From Linanthus parryae (lineage: Eukaryota > Streptophyta > Magnoliopsida > Ericales > Polemoniaceae), in NCBI GenBank assembly GCA_023055425.1, contig JALGPY010000001.1, positions 31,671,001-31,735,000 of the forward strand: 64,000 nucleotides of DNA. Direction: 5' to 3'. Below the pieces are notes generated by a model that saw nothing but the letters and a program-made list of their open reading frames with translations, did not search any database and had not been told where the DNA came from. Of the stretch, positions 34,636 through 44,579 are shown piece by piece. Positions within the stretch are counted from its first letter, which is position 1, and every line of letters starts with the position of its first letter. Both the position numbers and the translations under genes were made by a program.

Positions 34636-35238
34636 GTATGTACTCAACTGGACATAGCATTCGATGTTAGTGTGGTTAGTCGTCTTATGTCTCATCCGTG
34701 TAGGGACCATTGGCAGGCGGTGAAATGGATATTTAGGTACCTTAAGGATACGTCAGACATTGGCCTATGCTATGGTTCAAGTGAAAATATCTTGGTAGCT
34801 GGTTTCTCGGATTCGAACTATGCAGGGGATGTTGATAGTTGAAGATCAATGACGGACTATGTATTTGCTCTAGGAGCATTTGTGAGTTGGAAGGCGACGA
34901 TACAGCTGACGTTGACTTTGTCCACCATGGAGGCAGAGTATACGACTCTAGCAGAAGTAGCAAAATAGGCAATTTGGATCAAGGGAATGGTCAATGATCT
35001 AGGGGTACATCAAGATCAGGCGATAGTCTACTGTGATAGCTTGAGTGAAATTTGCTTGACTAAGGACCAGGTCCATCATGAAAGGACCAAGCATATTGAC
35101 GTTAGGTATCACTTTTTGAGAAGTGAGAGCAGAAACAAGGTGATGAAGGTGGGGAATGGTGACAGCCCCGCGGGTATGTTCACTAAGCCGGTTCCAAGAA
35201 GCAAGTCCAGCATTGTCTGGAATTGCTCAGCATTATGA
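34636..35238 (+). pseudogene. Tork-like Copia RNase H (continuation after the nest)
   Basis: The reading resumes with VCTQLDIAFDVSVVSRLMSHP and HWQAVKWIFRYLKD. It then has SDSNYAGDVDS, STMEAEYTTLAEVAK, IVYCDSLSEICL, HHERTKHIDVRYHFLR and MFTKPVPRSK. Stops lie at about 34840 (TGA) and about 34965 (TAG). The join across the insertion is clean when one copy of the 5-bp duplication is removed. Confidence 0.88.
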
Positions 35239-35370
35239 GCCAGTGAGCCCTTAGGGGCATGTTGGACCCGGCGAGGTCCATTGAGTTTCCGTGATGGGAG
35301 ACATCGGAAGGGAAGAAGCCAAGCTTTGTTCAGAAAGAGGAGGAGCTTCGTTGCAGACGAGAGACTTCAA

Positions 35371-35385
35371 GTCAAGGTGGAGATT
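35371..35385 (+). other. polypurine tract of the Tork-like Copia
   Basis: TCAAGGTGGAGATT immediately precedes the TGTTGAG of the 3' LTR, matching the AAGTGGGAGATT type common in plant Copia elements. Confidence 0.8.
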
Positions 35386-35826
35386 TGTTGAGAAGTGCCT
35401 TGAAGCTTAGAAGATACTCAAAGGAGCAATGGAGAAGTGAAGTCTTCGCATGAAGAGAAGTTGTCTTCGTGCGAAGACAAGTGTTAGCCGAAATCCCAAC
35501 GTGTTCTTGAAACAGCTTGCAGCCCCTATTCAAGAAGGCCTTCGTACGAAGACAATTGTACTTCGTACGAAGACAGTGCGGAAAAAGGATACTAAGAATG
35601 AAATGTTTCCTTTTTCGTTCGGGGTGGTTTTGGGGGCTATAAAATGATCCTTTGGGGTCCTATGAACGTATGTAAACATCTTTAGCCGTTCCTCTTCATT
35701 GAATAAATGTCTTTCTTTTCCGTGAACGTAGTTACCATAATTTGTACTAGCGAACCACGTAAATCTTGTGTGAGTGCATCTTTCTTTATCGTTCGTGAGG
35801 CGTGAGTGATCGTGAGAGGTATAACA
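35386..35826 (+). repeat. 3' LTR of the Tork-like Copia (441 bp)
   Basis: It is a close copy of 15844-16280. It has two exact CTTCGTACGAAG palindromes (about 35541 and 35560), a TATA box CTATAAAATG near 35638, and the end GGTATAACA. Confidence 0.9.
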
Positions 35827-35831
35827 TCCCT

Positions 35832-35984
35832 GACTTGAGAATTTTAGTTTGGGAGAAAAGAAAACCATGGTATATTTGTATAGTCAGTGTGTGCATCAAC
35901 TCAGAGTGTAAAGTAGTTGGTATAAAGTGGAAAGAAAGAGAGGAATTATCCGAGCATTCCCTTGTGTTGTTATCTACTTCTTGA
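35832..35984 (+). pseudogene. exon-like host segment, right half
   Basis: The open frame PDLRILVWEKRKPWYICIV... to a stop at 35984 continues in phase from 15789-15843 when the nested elements are removed. It is not recognised as any family. Coding-like composition is the only support. Confidence 0.3.
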
Positions 35985-36352
35985 TGCAGCACTTCACTTT
36001 TCCCAGTTCCTTCAATGTCTTTCATAACTAATATCTGCATTCTGCAGGGCCTTTCTGTATGTTGTACAAAGTATGTAACACAATGATTCTATACTTTATG
36101 GTATCTTAGTAATTCTTCATCCTAAAATTCAATTTAATCTTTCGTTTCTTAAATATGATATATTTGAGCTGCTGAACGTAAGAAACCTCGATGTGATTAT
36201 GTTCGGTCATATTTCTTTTCATCAACCTATTGTAATATGGTACATAACAAAACACCACTTACCCTTGTGATTTGTCACGTTTCGCGAAAGTTAACATGCT
36301 TACGTTTTCCTTACACTTCGAGTGACTAAATTGTTGGTGACATTTGATGCAG

Positions 36353-36640
36353 GAAGCATTGTACAACCAGGGTCTTGCCAGAAAGCTGCTGTAAGGTGTA
36401 TTGAAGCTCTTGTTAGGGTTCAAGATTGAGGTAGAGCAAGACCAGTGATTCCTCTGTTTCTCCACTCAGTCATGATGTCACAACCAAATACTTCTTCTCT
36501 ACAGTCTTTCATTTATTGGATTTTCTTGCAGATTTGCCATCTGGGGTCGAGTCTGCTTTCTTTGCAGGTCCTGGGTCTCACTTTAAGCCATTCATTGGGG
36601 GCCGTTTAGGCTCTCCCATCTTAAAATTTCTTTTACAATT
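36353..36640 (+). pseudogene. further exon-like host segments, unrecognised
   Basis: After a good 3' splice-site context (CATTTGATGCAG) a frame reads GSIVQPGSCQKAAVRCIEALV to about 36426. A shifted frame from about 36435 reads through HDVTTKYFFSTVFHLLDFL, then SGVESAFFAGPGSHFKPF. The amino-acid pattern looks protein-like, but I cannot name it. It is broken between the two frames (36426-36435), so this is probably a decaying host gene or gene fragment. Confidence 0.33.
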
Positions 36641-36976
36641 GAAACACTCGTACACCACTACCCATGCACGTAAAAACTACTACCTCGTTTATTCTCGTTC
36701 GTCCTGATTTGATTTTTCAACTCAGTTCTATCATTTTGACTAAGTGGTTTGTATAGCAAAAAGTTATTGTAGAGTAATTGTAGAGTAAAGTTTACTCTAC
36801 AAGACCGTGCAAAGATTACCAAATTATTTTATCGTTTTCCTATCAAATAGCTGTGTGAAATAACTCGGTGAATAGTGACAAAATGTGAAGTGGAGTGAAA
36901 GAGTAGAAACAGAGGTAATAGTACACAATTAAGGAGAGATGTGAACTCTGAAGGGGTGAAAGTTTAATGATACAAT
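36641..36976. other. spacer, no gene
   Basis: AT-rich, with short inverted strings around TGTAGAGTAA...TTACTCTACA (about 36770-36800) and a Stowaway-like start near 36678. Nothing codes. Confidence 0.35.
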
Positions 36977-37286
36977 CATAAAGTTTTGACAGAAAACCCC
37001 CTGCAGTATCGTTTCGCTGACACTTAACTACCAACAGTATTAATTTTGTCAGCAAACCCACATGCAGTTTCACTTTTATAGACATCGCGTACCATTTTTC
37101 AACAGAAAAATCTCATGAAGTTTCGTTTTTACCGACACTTGGCTACCAGCAGTATTTGTAAAATGGTTAGCGATGTCGGTAATAGTGAAACTGTAAGGGA
37201 TTCTCTGTAAAAATCAATATTGTTGGTAGCTAAGTGTCAGCGAGACGAAACTGCAGGGGAATTTTCAGTCAAAATTCTACAAATCA
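36977..37286. repeat. long foldback (inverted repeat of about 310 bp)
   Basis: The left arm (from GTTTTGACAGAAAACCCCC, with CTGCAGTATCGTTTCGC) pairs with the right arm (GCGAGACGAAACTGCAGGGG to GTCAAAAT). Pairing continues inward through TGCAGTTTCACTTTTATAGA and its imperfect complement near 37165-37200, so the arms are about 130-150 bp with mismatches. The outer right side near 37390-37409 ends ATTTTACCCTCG, resembling a MULE terminus, so it may be part of a larger element. Confidence 0.6.
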
Positions 37287-37870
37287 TGGTGTAAGTGTCC
37301 TGTTGTTTGGCACACAAAATGGGAAAAAGTGTCATTTTCCAAACTGATATGGGTGGAAGTGTCTTTGAGTCAAACAATAGGGGGCGGGGTGAAATTGTAT
37401 TTTACCCTCGCCAAAATGATGAATCATACATGGATTGAGTGAAAGATGAAATTTTTTCAAAAAAAAAAAAAAGGTGGAAGATGGAACAATTTCTTTTTTT
37501 TTTTAATCATGAAACAATTTCTTTTTTTAAATCATGAATATGCTGTCATATTTGATATTAACATACTTAATACCTGCCTTATAATACTCCTCTCCCCATG
37601 AACTATACTATAGAAGTTGTTCGGAAAAGTTAAATGACTCCTTTGTGACAAAATCGTCTAGAGTTTTGGTGGGAATGCGGAAATTTCATTTGTGATTTAG
37701 GCTCCGTCTTTAGTTGGTAGGAAATCATTTTCCTACAAAATATTTTCTCTTTTCTAGTGTTTGTTTCGCAATTAGTATTGTAAAATCTTTTATCATGTAA
37801 AATGACTTTATATAATGATATCAAATGAGTCACGTGTTTAAAATTGAAACTATATTCATTCACGTGTTTA
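37287..37870. other. spacer, no gene
   Basis: AT-rich; it contains poly-A and poly-T runs near 37457-37530 and a CACGTGTTTAAAAT direct repeat at about 37829-37875. No coding signal. Confidence 0.4.
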
Positions 37871-37887
37871 AAATCGAAAACTATTTT

Positions 37888-37992
37888 ATTTTCTTTTTCT
37901 TTTTTGAGAAATTCAACCGGATTTGAACTCATGACATCATGCATTGGCTTCCAACGCTCTACAACTTGAGCTACCACCCTAATTGCGAAAAA
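37888..37992 (-). mobile_element. short SINE or retroposed tRNA-like sequence with 17-bp target duplication
   Basis: The minus strand has box A-like GGTAGCTCAAGTTGTAGAGC and box B-like GAGTTCAAATCC about 35 nt later, then an A-rich tail (CAAAAAAGAAAAAGAAAAT). AAATCGAAAACTATTTT is repeated exactly at 37871-37887 and 37993-38009. No proper anticodon arm can be folded, so it is not a working tRNA. Confidence 0.65.
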
Positions 37993-38009
37993 AAATCGAA
38001 AACTATTTT

Positions 38010-38373
38010 CTGGAGAGTAAAGGGTTGCAACAAAGCGCCCCAAGACCGCAACCAATTGTCTATATATTTCCCATCACCACCCTCATTGCCGCTCGCCTCC
38101 ACCATCAATGTCATGGCCCACAGCCACCACAATCACATCCGCTCACTGCCACCACCACTACAACTTGGTCATCTCTTAAAAAATTGTGTTTCACGACTCG
38201 AACCTATAACCTCAAACTCATAACACAAATTTGAACGATTTGAGAGAGAAATGGAAGACGCAGAGTATAGAGAGAGAAAATATGAGCGGCTTTATATAAT
38301 AGAGAGAGAAAGATATGTACATAATAATATATACACAAAGAGTAACGGTGTGAACTCTAACGGTAGAAAACTA
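38010..38373. other. spacer, no gene
   Basis: His/Pro/Thr-rich ORFs come from CAC/ACC-rich sequence. A lone box B-like string on the minus strand (GGTTCGAGTC, about 38190) is the only other feature. Confidence 0.4.
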
Positions 38374-38381
38374 AAGGTAAG

Positions 38382-38665
38382 TAGGGATGGCAACGGATCG
38401 GGTCTGGATCAGATCAGCCTAAATCCTGATCCGATCCATAAGGTTTCAGATCGGATTCGGATCGATTTTGCCGGATTCGAATCGGATTATCCATCGAATC
38501 ATGGCGAACGGCAATTTTAGTTCATTTGACCTAAAGTTATTATATATCAAAATCAAAATTGAATTAACATACACTTTACATCTATAATTTTATCAATTTA
38601 TTCACAATAAAAATATAGATTTATCAAATTAAAGACGTTATCTAAAGTAAACATAGTAAAAATTG

Positions 38666-38727
<62 letters not shown>

Positions 38728-38902
38728 AAGATGTATATTATTGAATTTATTAGGTATGATATCCTAATCGGATCGGATCGGGTTTCACGGATCACAAAAT
38801 TTGTGATCCATATCCGATCCATTTTCAAACGGATCGGATCCGTTCCATTAGGCTCGGATCATGCCAGAAATCGGATCGGATCGGACCCAATTGCCATCCC
38901 TA
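38382..38902. mobile_element. hAT-type MITE with GGATCGG-rich ends
   Basis: The left end TAGGGATGGCAACGGATCGGG and the right end ...CCCAATTGCCATCCCTA are inverted repeats. The flanks AAGGTAAG (38374-38381) and AGGGTAAG (38903-38910) form an 8-bp target duplication with one mismatch, the hAT length. Many GATCCGATC/GGATCGGATC repeats make both halves self-complementary. An (AT)n microsatellite lies at about 38672-38723. Confidence 0.8.
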
Positions 38903-39458
38903 AGGGTAAGATCATTAGGGTTTTAGAATTGGGCCCTTATAGAGATGGGGCTCGACCCATGTCAATATAACACATTTGGGCTTAGGGCTTGGGCTGAACT
39001 TCTTAAGCTATTAAAATTCAAAACAAATTGATGTAAAATTAGTTGTTAAATGGGGATATATAGTTTTCATATGTGAACCAAACACACGAAAATATTTTAT
39101 TCACAACAAATATTTTATTCAAATCATAGTAACTACCACTATGTTCCTACTATTTCCTCCTAATTTGACTTTTATCACTATTCACTGGTTCACTTTGACC
39201 CGGTGATTTGAATAGCAAAATGATGCAATATTTTGATAGTCTTTTTCTGGTGTTGTAGAGTAACATTTGTTTTATAACACGGTGAAAAAATCATTAAAAA
39301 CTTTCATCATTTTATTATCCGGTCAAAATGACCCAGATACGAGTCAAATATTCAACACGGGAAGGAAGATCAGGGACGGAGTGGTATCACCTAACAAAAC
39401 ATAGTAGAGAAATTTGATAAGAAACTTTTTCATATTTAGTTGCCATTTTGGCTCAGAA
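38903..39458. other. spacer with a possible Stowaway-like MITE, no gene
   Basis: CTACTATTTCCTCCTAATTTGAC (about 39146) and ...GAGTCAAATATTCAACACGGGAAGGAAGATCAGGGACGGAG (to about 39381) look like degraded inverted ends. No ORF. Confidence 0.35.
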
Positions 39459-39528
39459 GCGCCCATGGCTTAATGGTTAAGTCATCTGACTTTTAATCAG
39501 GCGATTGTGGGTTCGAGTCCCACTGTGC

Positions 39529-39531
<3 letters not shown>
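39459..39531 (+). tRNA. tRNA-Lys(TTT)-like gene, possibly a pseudogene
   Basis: A cloverleaf can be folded. The acceptor stem is GCGCCCA with TGTGCGT (one mismatch, one G-T). The D arm has GCTTAATGGTTAAGT. The anticodon stem CTGA/TCAG carries the loop CTTTTAA (anticodon TTT). The T arm GTGGGTTCGAGTCCCAC is perfect. Boxes A and B are present. The acceptor mismatch makes function uncertain. The T run that follows would end Pol III transcription. Confidence 0.6.

Positions 39532-39576
<45 letters not shown>
39530..39576. repeat. poly-T tract of 47 bases
   Basis: It directly follows the tRNA-like sequence. It could be an expanded Pol III terminator or the tail of a tRNA-derived retroposon. Confidence 0.85.
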
Positions 39577-39579
<3 letters not shown>

Positions 39580-40067
39580 TCAAGTTCGAGTGTAACAATA
39601 GAGCTAATTACAATGCCTACCTCCAAAAAAGGAAGGTCTCAATAGAGCTAATTACAATGCCTACCTCCAAAAAGGAAGGTCTATTGTTTGGTCTTTGGTG
39701 TCGTTGGACCATTCCTCCAATTTATTGCTCGAGGTTTAGCAGTGAGGAGCAATCAGCTCCATTATCAATATTGTATTTTTATTATTTAAGAAATATTAAA
39801 CGTCACCCTTTTTATTTCACTCCTTGATTTCATTGTTTATGTGGATGTTTATAATTAGTGATTGATTATAGAAAGATCTTAAAATAAATAGTTACCAACA
39901 GTCATATCATGACACATGGGAGGTGAAATTAGAAGGTGAAGAAAAAATGGTGACACATAGCGCCCCTCTTATTATTTTTCAACTATTTACGAATAACGTT
40001 CCATAATAAGTACTACTACTGTAAAAACAAATACTACTACCGTACATTATACACAGGGTAAATGACA
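39577..40067. other. spacer with a 44-bp direct duplication, no gene
   Basis: AATAGAGCTAATTACAATGC... to GGAAGGTCT is repeated at about 39597-39639 and 39640-39681 with one base difference. The rest is AT-rich without ORFs. GGGTAAATGACA at about 40057 looks like a MULE-type terminus. Confidence 0.45.
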
Positions 40068-40298
40068 GTAAATGAAATCCCCGTTTGCAAAAATAAATGG
40101 GCAAAAAGAAACATTTATATCAAACTAGGGGAGGTAGTCATAATTATTAAAACTTCAACCTAGTAAATAATTTAAGTATATATTCATCTTTGTAATTTTG
40201 CCTTAATTAAAAACCAACCTTGCAATATTAATCTCCTAAACCAACACTTGTTACTAAATTTTTTCACCCACCACCTAATTGGCCTCCACATAACCCAC

Positions 40299-41233
40299 TA
40301 GGGGTGAACAAAAACCCGCTCAACCCGGTCAAACCGTCCGGTCCGAACCGGATCGATCGAAAAAAGTGGAAAACCGTTATTGAATGATTGGGTATGGGTT
40401 GGATTCACCCAGACCCGCCACAACCCGGGTGGGTTACGAGTATTACAATACGAAATCCGGAATAAACCGGTCCGCCTCGTTGTATGACATGTATACTAAA
40501 CTCAACCACATTTCTCAAATAGTTGTGAAGTGTTATGTTCGTATTACTTGTATATTGGGGAGATGTAACTTAATGTATGTTACTCGGTGTTTACTAACAT
40601 GTGTTAACACATTGACAAATTAAAATGTAGTTAACAATATAGTCATTTCCTATGGGCAACAAGCATTTATAAGGTCTGGACATGTAAGGGAATGTCTGGA
40701 CATGTAAGGGAAATATGTAACTTGTTTGTTTTTAATTTGCCTATTATTTGCTATGTTGGGATGATCATTTCAATTACAGTGATTATGAGACTTGCTGGCA
40801 GGTTTTCCTCATGTCATATGTGGTTTGTAGATGATTTGTTCGCCTAAGTGTTGCCACTATACCTGAGATCCTCTCCATCTTTTTGTGGGGGTGTACCCAA
40901 TGTCCAGTTGTGAATGCCCTAGAAAGACCATTTATGATGATTTTAAGAACATGCTTTATGTGAAATCTTAGTTCTTGCTCAAGCAGTTCACCAGCCAGTC
41001 ACTACCTCTTGTTCTTAAAATCATCCTTAAGTTTTCAGTATCGTCCGGATTTCTTCTTCTGTAACCCGGCTAAACCGAGCCGGTCCGGTCCAGTCCGAGT
41101 CGAATAGTTCGATTGGGTTTAGGTTTGACGGTTAGTCGATTGGGTTTGGGTTGTGATATGACCAACCCGGTGTCATTGGGTTGGGGAAAAAATATACATT
41201 TTACCCGGCCGACCCGGGCCGTGCTCAGCCCTA
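40299..41233. mobile_element. hAT-type non-autonomous element (935 bp)
   Basis: TAGGGGTGAACAAAAACCCG at the left and ...CGTGCTCAGCCCTA at the right are imperfect inverted ends. TAACCCAC is repeated exactly at 40291-40298 and 41234-41241. The other LTR of the host element has the unoccupied site with one TAACCCAC (about 57610). A 20-bp unit (GTCTGGACATGTAAGGGAA) is doubled near 40674-40712. It has no transposase. Confidence 0.92.
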
Positions 41234-41687
41234 TAACCCACCTTGCTGTCAAAATTTCACCACATCCCATGTGTTTTCCTCCTCCCTCACGTCACCATTC
41301 ATTCCCCCTCTCCCTCTTTATTTCCTCTTCTCCCTCTCGGCAACAACACACACTCACGAAAACACTCTCACCCGACCCGTACCTCCCTTTATATAACTCC
41401 CCTTCCTCACAAAAACAGCAACACACCATCATCATCCGCTCCTCTTCCCTAACCCGAAACAACCACTATCACCATTCTCTTCTCCTCTCCTCCAAGAACC
41501 ACCACCAACCTAAACCCCCTCCTTTGCCTCCTCATCACAAGCACACAACAACAACAACATCAACTCATCACCACCTTCCTCTCCTTCTTGTCCCGCCGGC
41601 AAACAACCCATCACCGCCACCACACTCTCTCCTCTCAACCACCAAGAGGAACAACCACCAGCACAGCCACCATCACTACCCTCTCTC

Positions 41688-41747
<60 letters not shown>

Positions 41748-42465
41748 ACTGGATTCGTCTCTTTCCAGCCAAGAGCCGCTGGAAAACCCAACCCGAGAAC
41801 AAAAAAAAAACCACCACCACCAACAAAGCTCCCCCCCCCCTCTCTCTCAAAATTTCTCTGAAACACCTTTGTGACTCCTCCCCTTCATCGAAACAGAAGA
41901 GTAGCAGCGGCAAGGACTGGGCAGAGCCATGTCCGACGCCGGCACCACCATGAACGTCGGCGTCGAGCTCGGCAAGGTCACCCCTGACCTACCCACTGCC
42001 TAAAACGCGTATCAATCGCCTCCTGGGAGTCCGTGAAGGTCCAAGACGACCACAACTCAACCTTGAATTGCCGGAATCCTTGCCGGCGATCTTCACCGCC
42101 GAACCCATGGGTCGGAGACTCGACCCGCTCCATTCGGCGACCGTTTTCCACGATTTTTCGTGTGGGTAAGCTCTAAATCCCCTGTTAGTTCATTTGTGAT
42201 GAGCAAAATCAAGTCTTGTTGGCTAAAAATCATTTTGGGTTGATTGAGTTGATGAAGATGTCGTGAATACAAAAATGGGGATGAAAGTGTCTTTTCCTAA
42301 AGCTGTTGGGGAGGCTATTGACTTTACATGAAAACTGAAATGTGTGGGGATGGGGGAGAAAGTGTCTTTTCGTTAAACTTGGGTTGGGGTACTAGTTGTA
42401 GTTTTAAACATTTTAAATCAATTAATAGATAAATCTAATAATTATTTTCTGAAAATAAGAATACA

Positions 42466-42551
<86 letters not shown>
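42466..42551. repeat. (AAT)n microsatellite in the Tekay 5' LTR
   Basis: About 28 units. The same place in the 3' LTR (58820-58860) has about 14. Confidence 0.92.
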
Positions 42552-42552
<1 letters not shown>

Positions 42553-43842
42553 TTTATTTATCAATATCAATACTAGTGTAATAGTCTTCGTAACTTTCAC
42601 AATAAATTATTTTAATATTGTTATTTTCTTATAAGTAATGCTAAGAATAATGCTAAATAATCCAAAAATAATAAAGATAATAATAATAATAATAAATAAA
42701 GTTCCTTAATAACCTATTTTCTTCAATAGGAATACTTAACCTATTTTCTTCAATAGAAATACTTGAAATTAAACTTTAGTATCTTTCTTAATAAAGTATG
42801 TAAATCAATGAATCTCACTTTATTTTATAAATGATAAAAACAAGTCTATCGCCACAAAATAATAATAATGATAGTGATAAGAATAATAATTACAAAAGGA
42901 TATATGTATATATATATAGCTAGCTAAATAGTGTTTTATCCAAAAAAAAGAAAAGAAAAAACAAACAAACTACTAGCGACTAATCATATGTTAACGCTTT
43001 TGAGTAAATTAAAAGAACCCCAAGGTTAAGGGGCTATTTTGATAAGTATGTTGAGATACTCAAGAGATGTTTATTTGAAAAATAGTAATGATAACAATAG
43101 TGATTTTACAAGAATTTGTCTCCATTAAAAGAGAAATAATGACCCATATAAATCACGAGTGTACTATATTGATCCTAGAACTATATTAACTATAAAAAAT
43201 TATAACTCTCCTCGACTGGAATAATCACCTAATAAAACTTAGTATAGTATCAAGGTATTAAAACTTATTCTTGATGTCACTTCCCTAAATTTTATAAAAT
43301 TGAAAATCAATAAATAAATAAGCTTTTATAAATTATGGGGGTTGAGAATTCATTGGGGGAATGCATAGCATTGCATATAGGGTGAAATTGCATTTGTTAA
43401 TACGAATAAGCCCCATATTAATTAGGAAAATCTGCGTATTTGTACCCAGTTCATAGACGACGGGTTTGTCGAGAACGAGTACGAGTACTAGAACTTCGAT
43501 CGTCGTGCGAACATTGATCTACTTGTTACTGGTAAGTTCATATGTGAAATACTTTAACTGTCAAAATGTGATTTGTGTGCGTATAGAAATAGTTTTGTTA
43601 TAACTTGCGATACTTGGAAATTTATAAACGTTTGTGAACTACGTTGTGAGAAATCTCTTTTTGGGTACCATGACTGGAAAACTTGAATCCTGAAACATAT
43701 ATTGTGATTGTGAAATGATAGTTGGAAATCAAAATAATAATCGTGAGGAATGATGGGTCCATGTGTTATTATTGGGGAATGAGAATGAATAAACGCACTA
43801 TAATATAATTGGGGCAATGCACAGAGGATGCAGAAATTTAGG

Positions 43843-43965
43843 CTCCGGCCAGGGGCGCCAGTTTGCGATCCCCTTTATATTTACGGCTCCGGCCAGGGGC
43901 GCCGGTTTGCGATCCTTTTTATATTTAATGCTCCGGCTGGGAGCGCCGGATTACGATCTCCCTTG
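43843..43965 (+). repeat. triple tandem unit in the Tekay LTR
   Basis: Three units of about 43-45 bp share GGCTCCGGCCAGGGGCGCC and GTTTGCGATC. The third is more diverged. The set is repeated in the 3' LTR at 60147-60270. Confidence 0.85.
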
Positions 43966-44579
43966 TATTATGAAACTATGGAGTACTACTTATACTTGAG
44001 CGGGTTATAAGGGTATAGGGGTGTCGACACTTAAGGTCTCATAGTCATGTTCATGAGCGGGGATTAGGCGTATGGCCATCCCTCAACGCTCGGGTGAATT
44101 GGGATCTTAGATATCCCAAGAGGCACCCTCGGTATGATTAGTGGCATCGTAACCTCTCTGGGGCATTTGACACCCGCTGGGCAACACTACGCCAGCTAAG
44201 CTAAAGGATAAGAAATGAATCAGTTAATATTTGACAGCTCATTTGGATTCCCAATAAAATATCATGTGATTCATATACGTTTTTTTGTGCCAAAACTCGT
44301 TTTACATATTGCATTATCAATTTACTCATTTTTTACTGATTAAATATTTTTCTGCGGCTAGCTTGTACTATTTCAAAAACCACAGGTTACGACGCCACTG
44401 GCTAGGGTATTAAGCTGCTTAGTACTTCACCTAGTATTTTTCATTTTGTAAATTAATTTATGTATTTCTATCAGACAATGTCTTGAGTTTGACTTTAATG
44501 TATAATAATTATGTTTGGATATTCGAGGATTGTACTAGCTGTGAACCGGCGATCCTGCTCCGTACCCAATGGGGTTAAT

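Larger units (their letters stand above)
15844..35826 (+). mobile_element. Tork-like Copia retrotransposon (outer element of the nest)
   Basis: The 437-bp 5' LTR (15844-16280) and 441-bp 3' LTR (35386-35826) are close copies with TGTTG...ATAACA ends. The flanks TCCTT (15839-15843) and TCCCT (35827-35831) are a target duplication with one mismatch. The element's own DNA is 15844-19603 plus 34636-35826, close to 5 kb, normal for Copia. Order: LTR, primer site, gag, protease, integrase, RT, RNase H, LTR. A Sirevirus-like element sits inside its RT at 19604-34630. The coding region is interrupted by many stops. Confidence 0.9.
40073..44579 (+). repeat. 5' LTR of the Tekay-like element, first part
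   Basis: It starts TGAAATCCCCG and is collinear with 57393 onward, except for the hAT insertion at 40299-41241. It carries a TATA-like CTTTATATAAC near 41388, a (TC)n tract (about 41693-41748), an (AAT)n tract (about 42466-42551) and three tandem units of about 43 bp (43843-43965). It is cut at TTAAT by the Copia insertion and resumes at 52037. Confidence 0.9.

Noticed and set aside
38180..38225. tRNA-like box B on the minus strand
   Set aside because: No box A at the right distance and no target duplication.
41113..41953. Long Pro/Ser/His-rich ORFs and their Glu/Arg shadows
   Set aside because: They lie across the hAT end and the (TC)n- and CAC-rich LTR leader, and the counterparts at 57540-58274 are not conserved as proteins.
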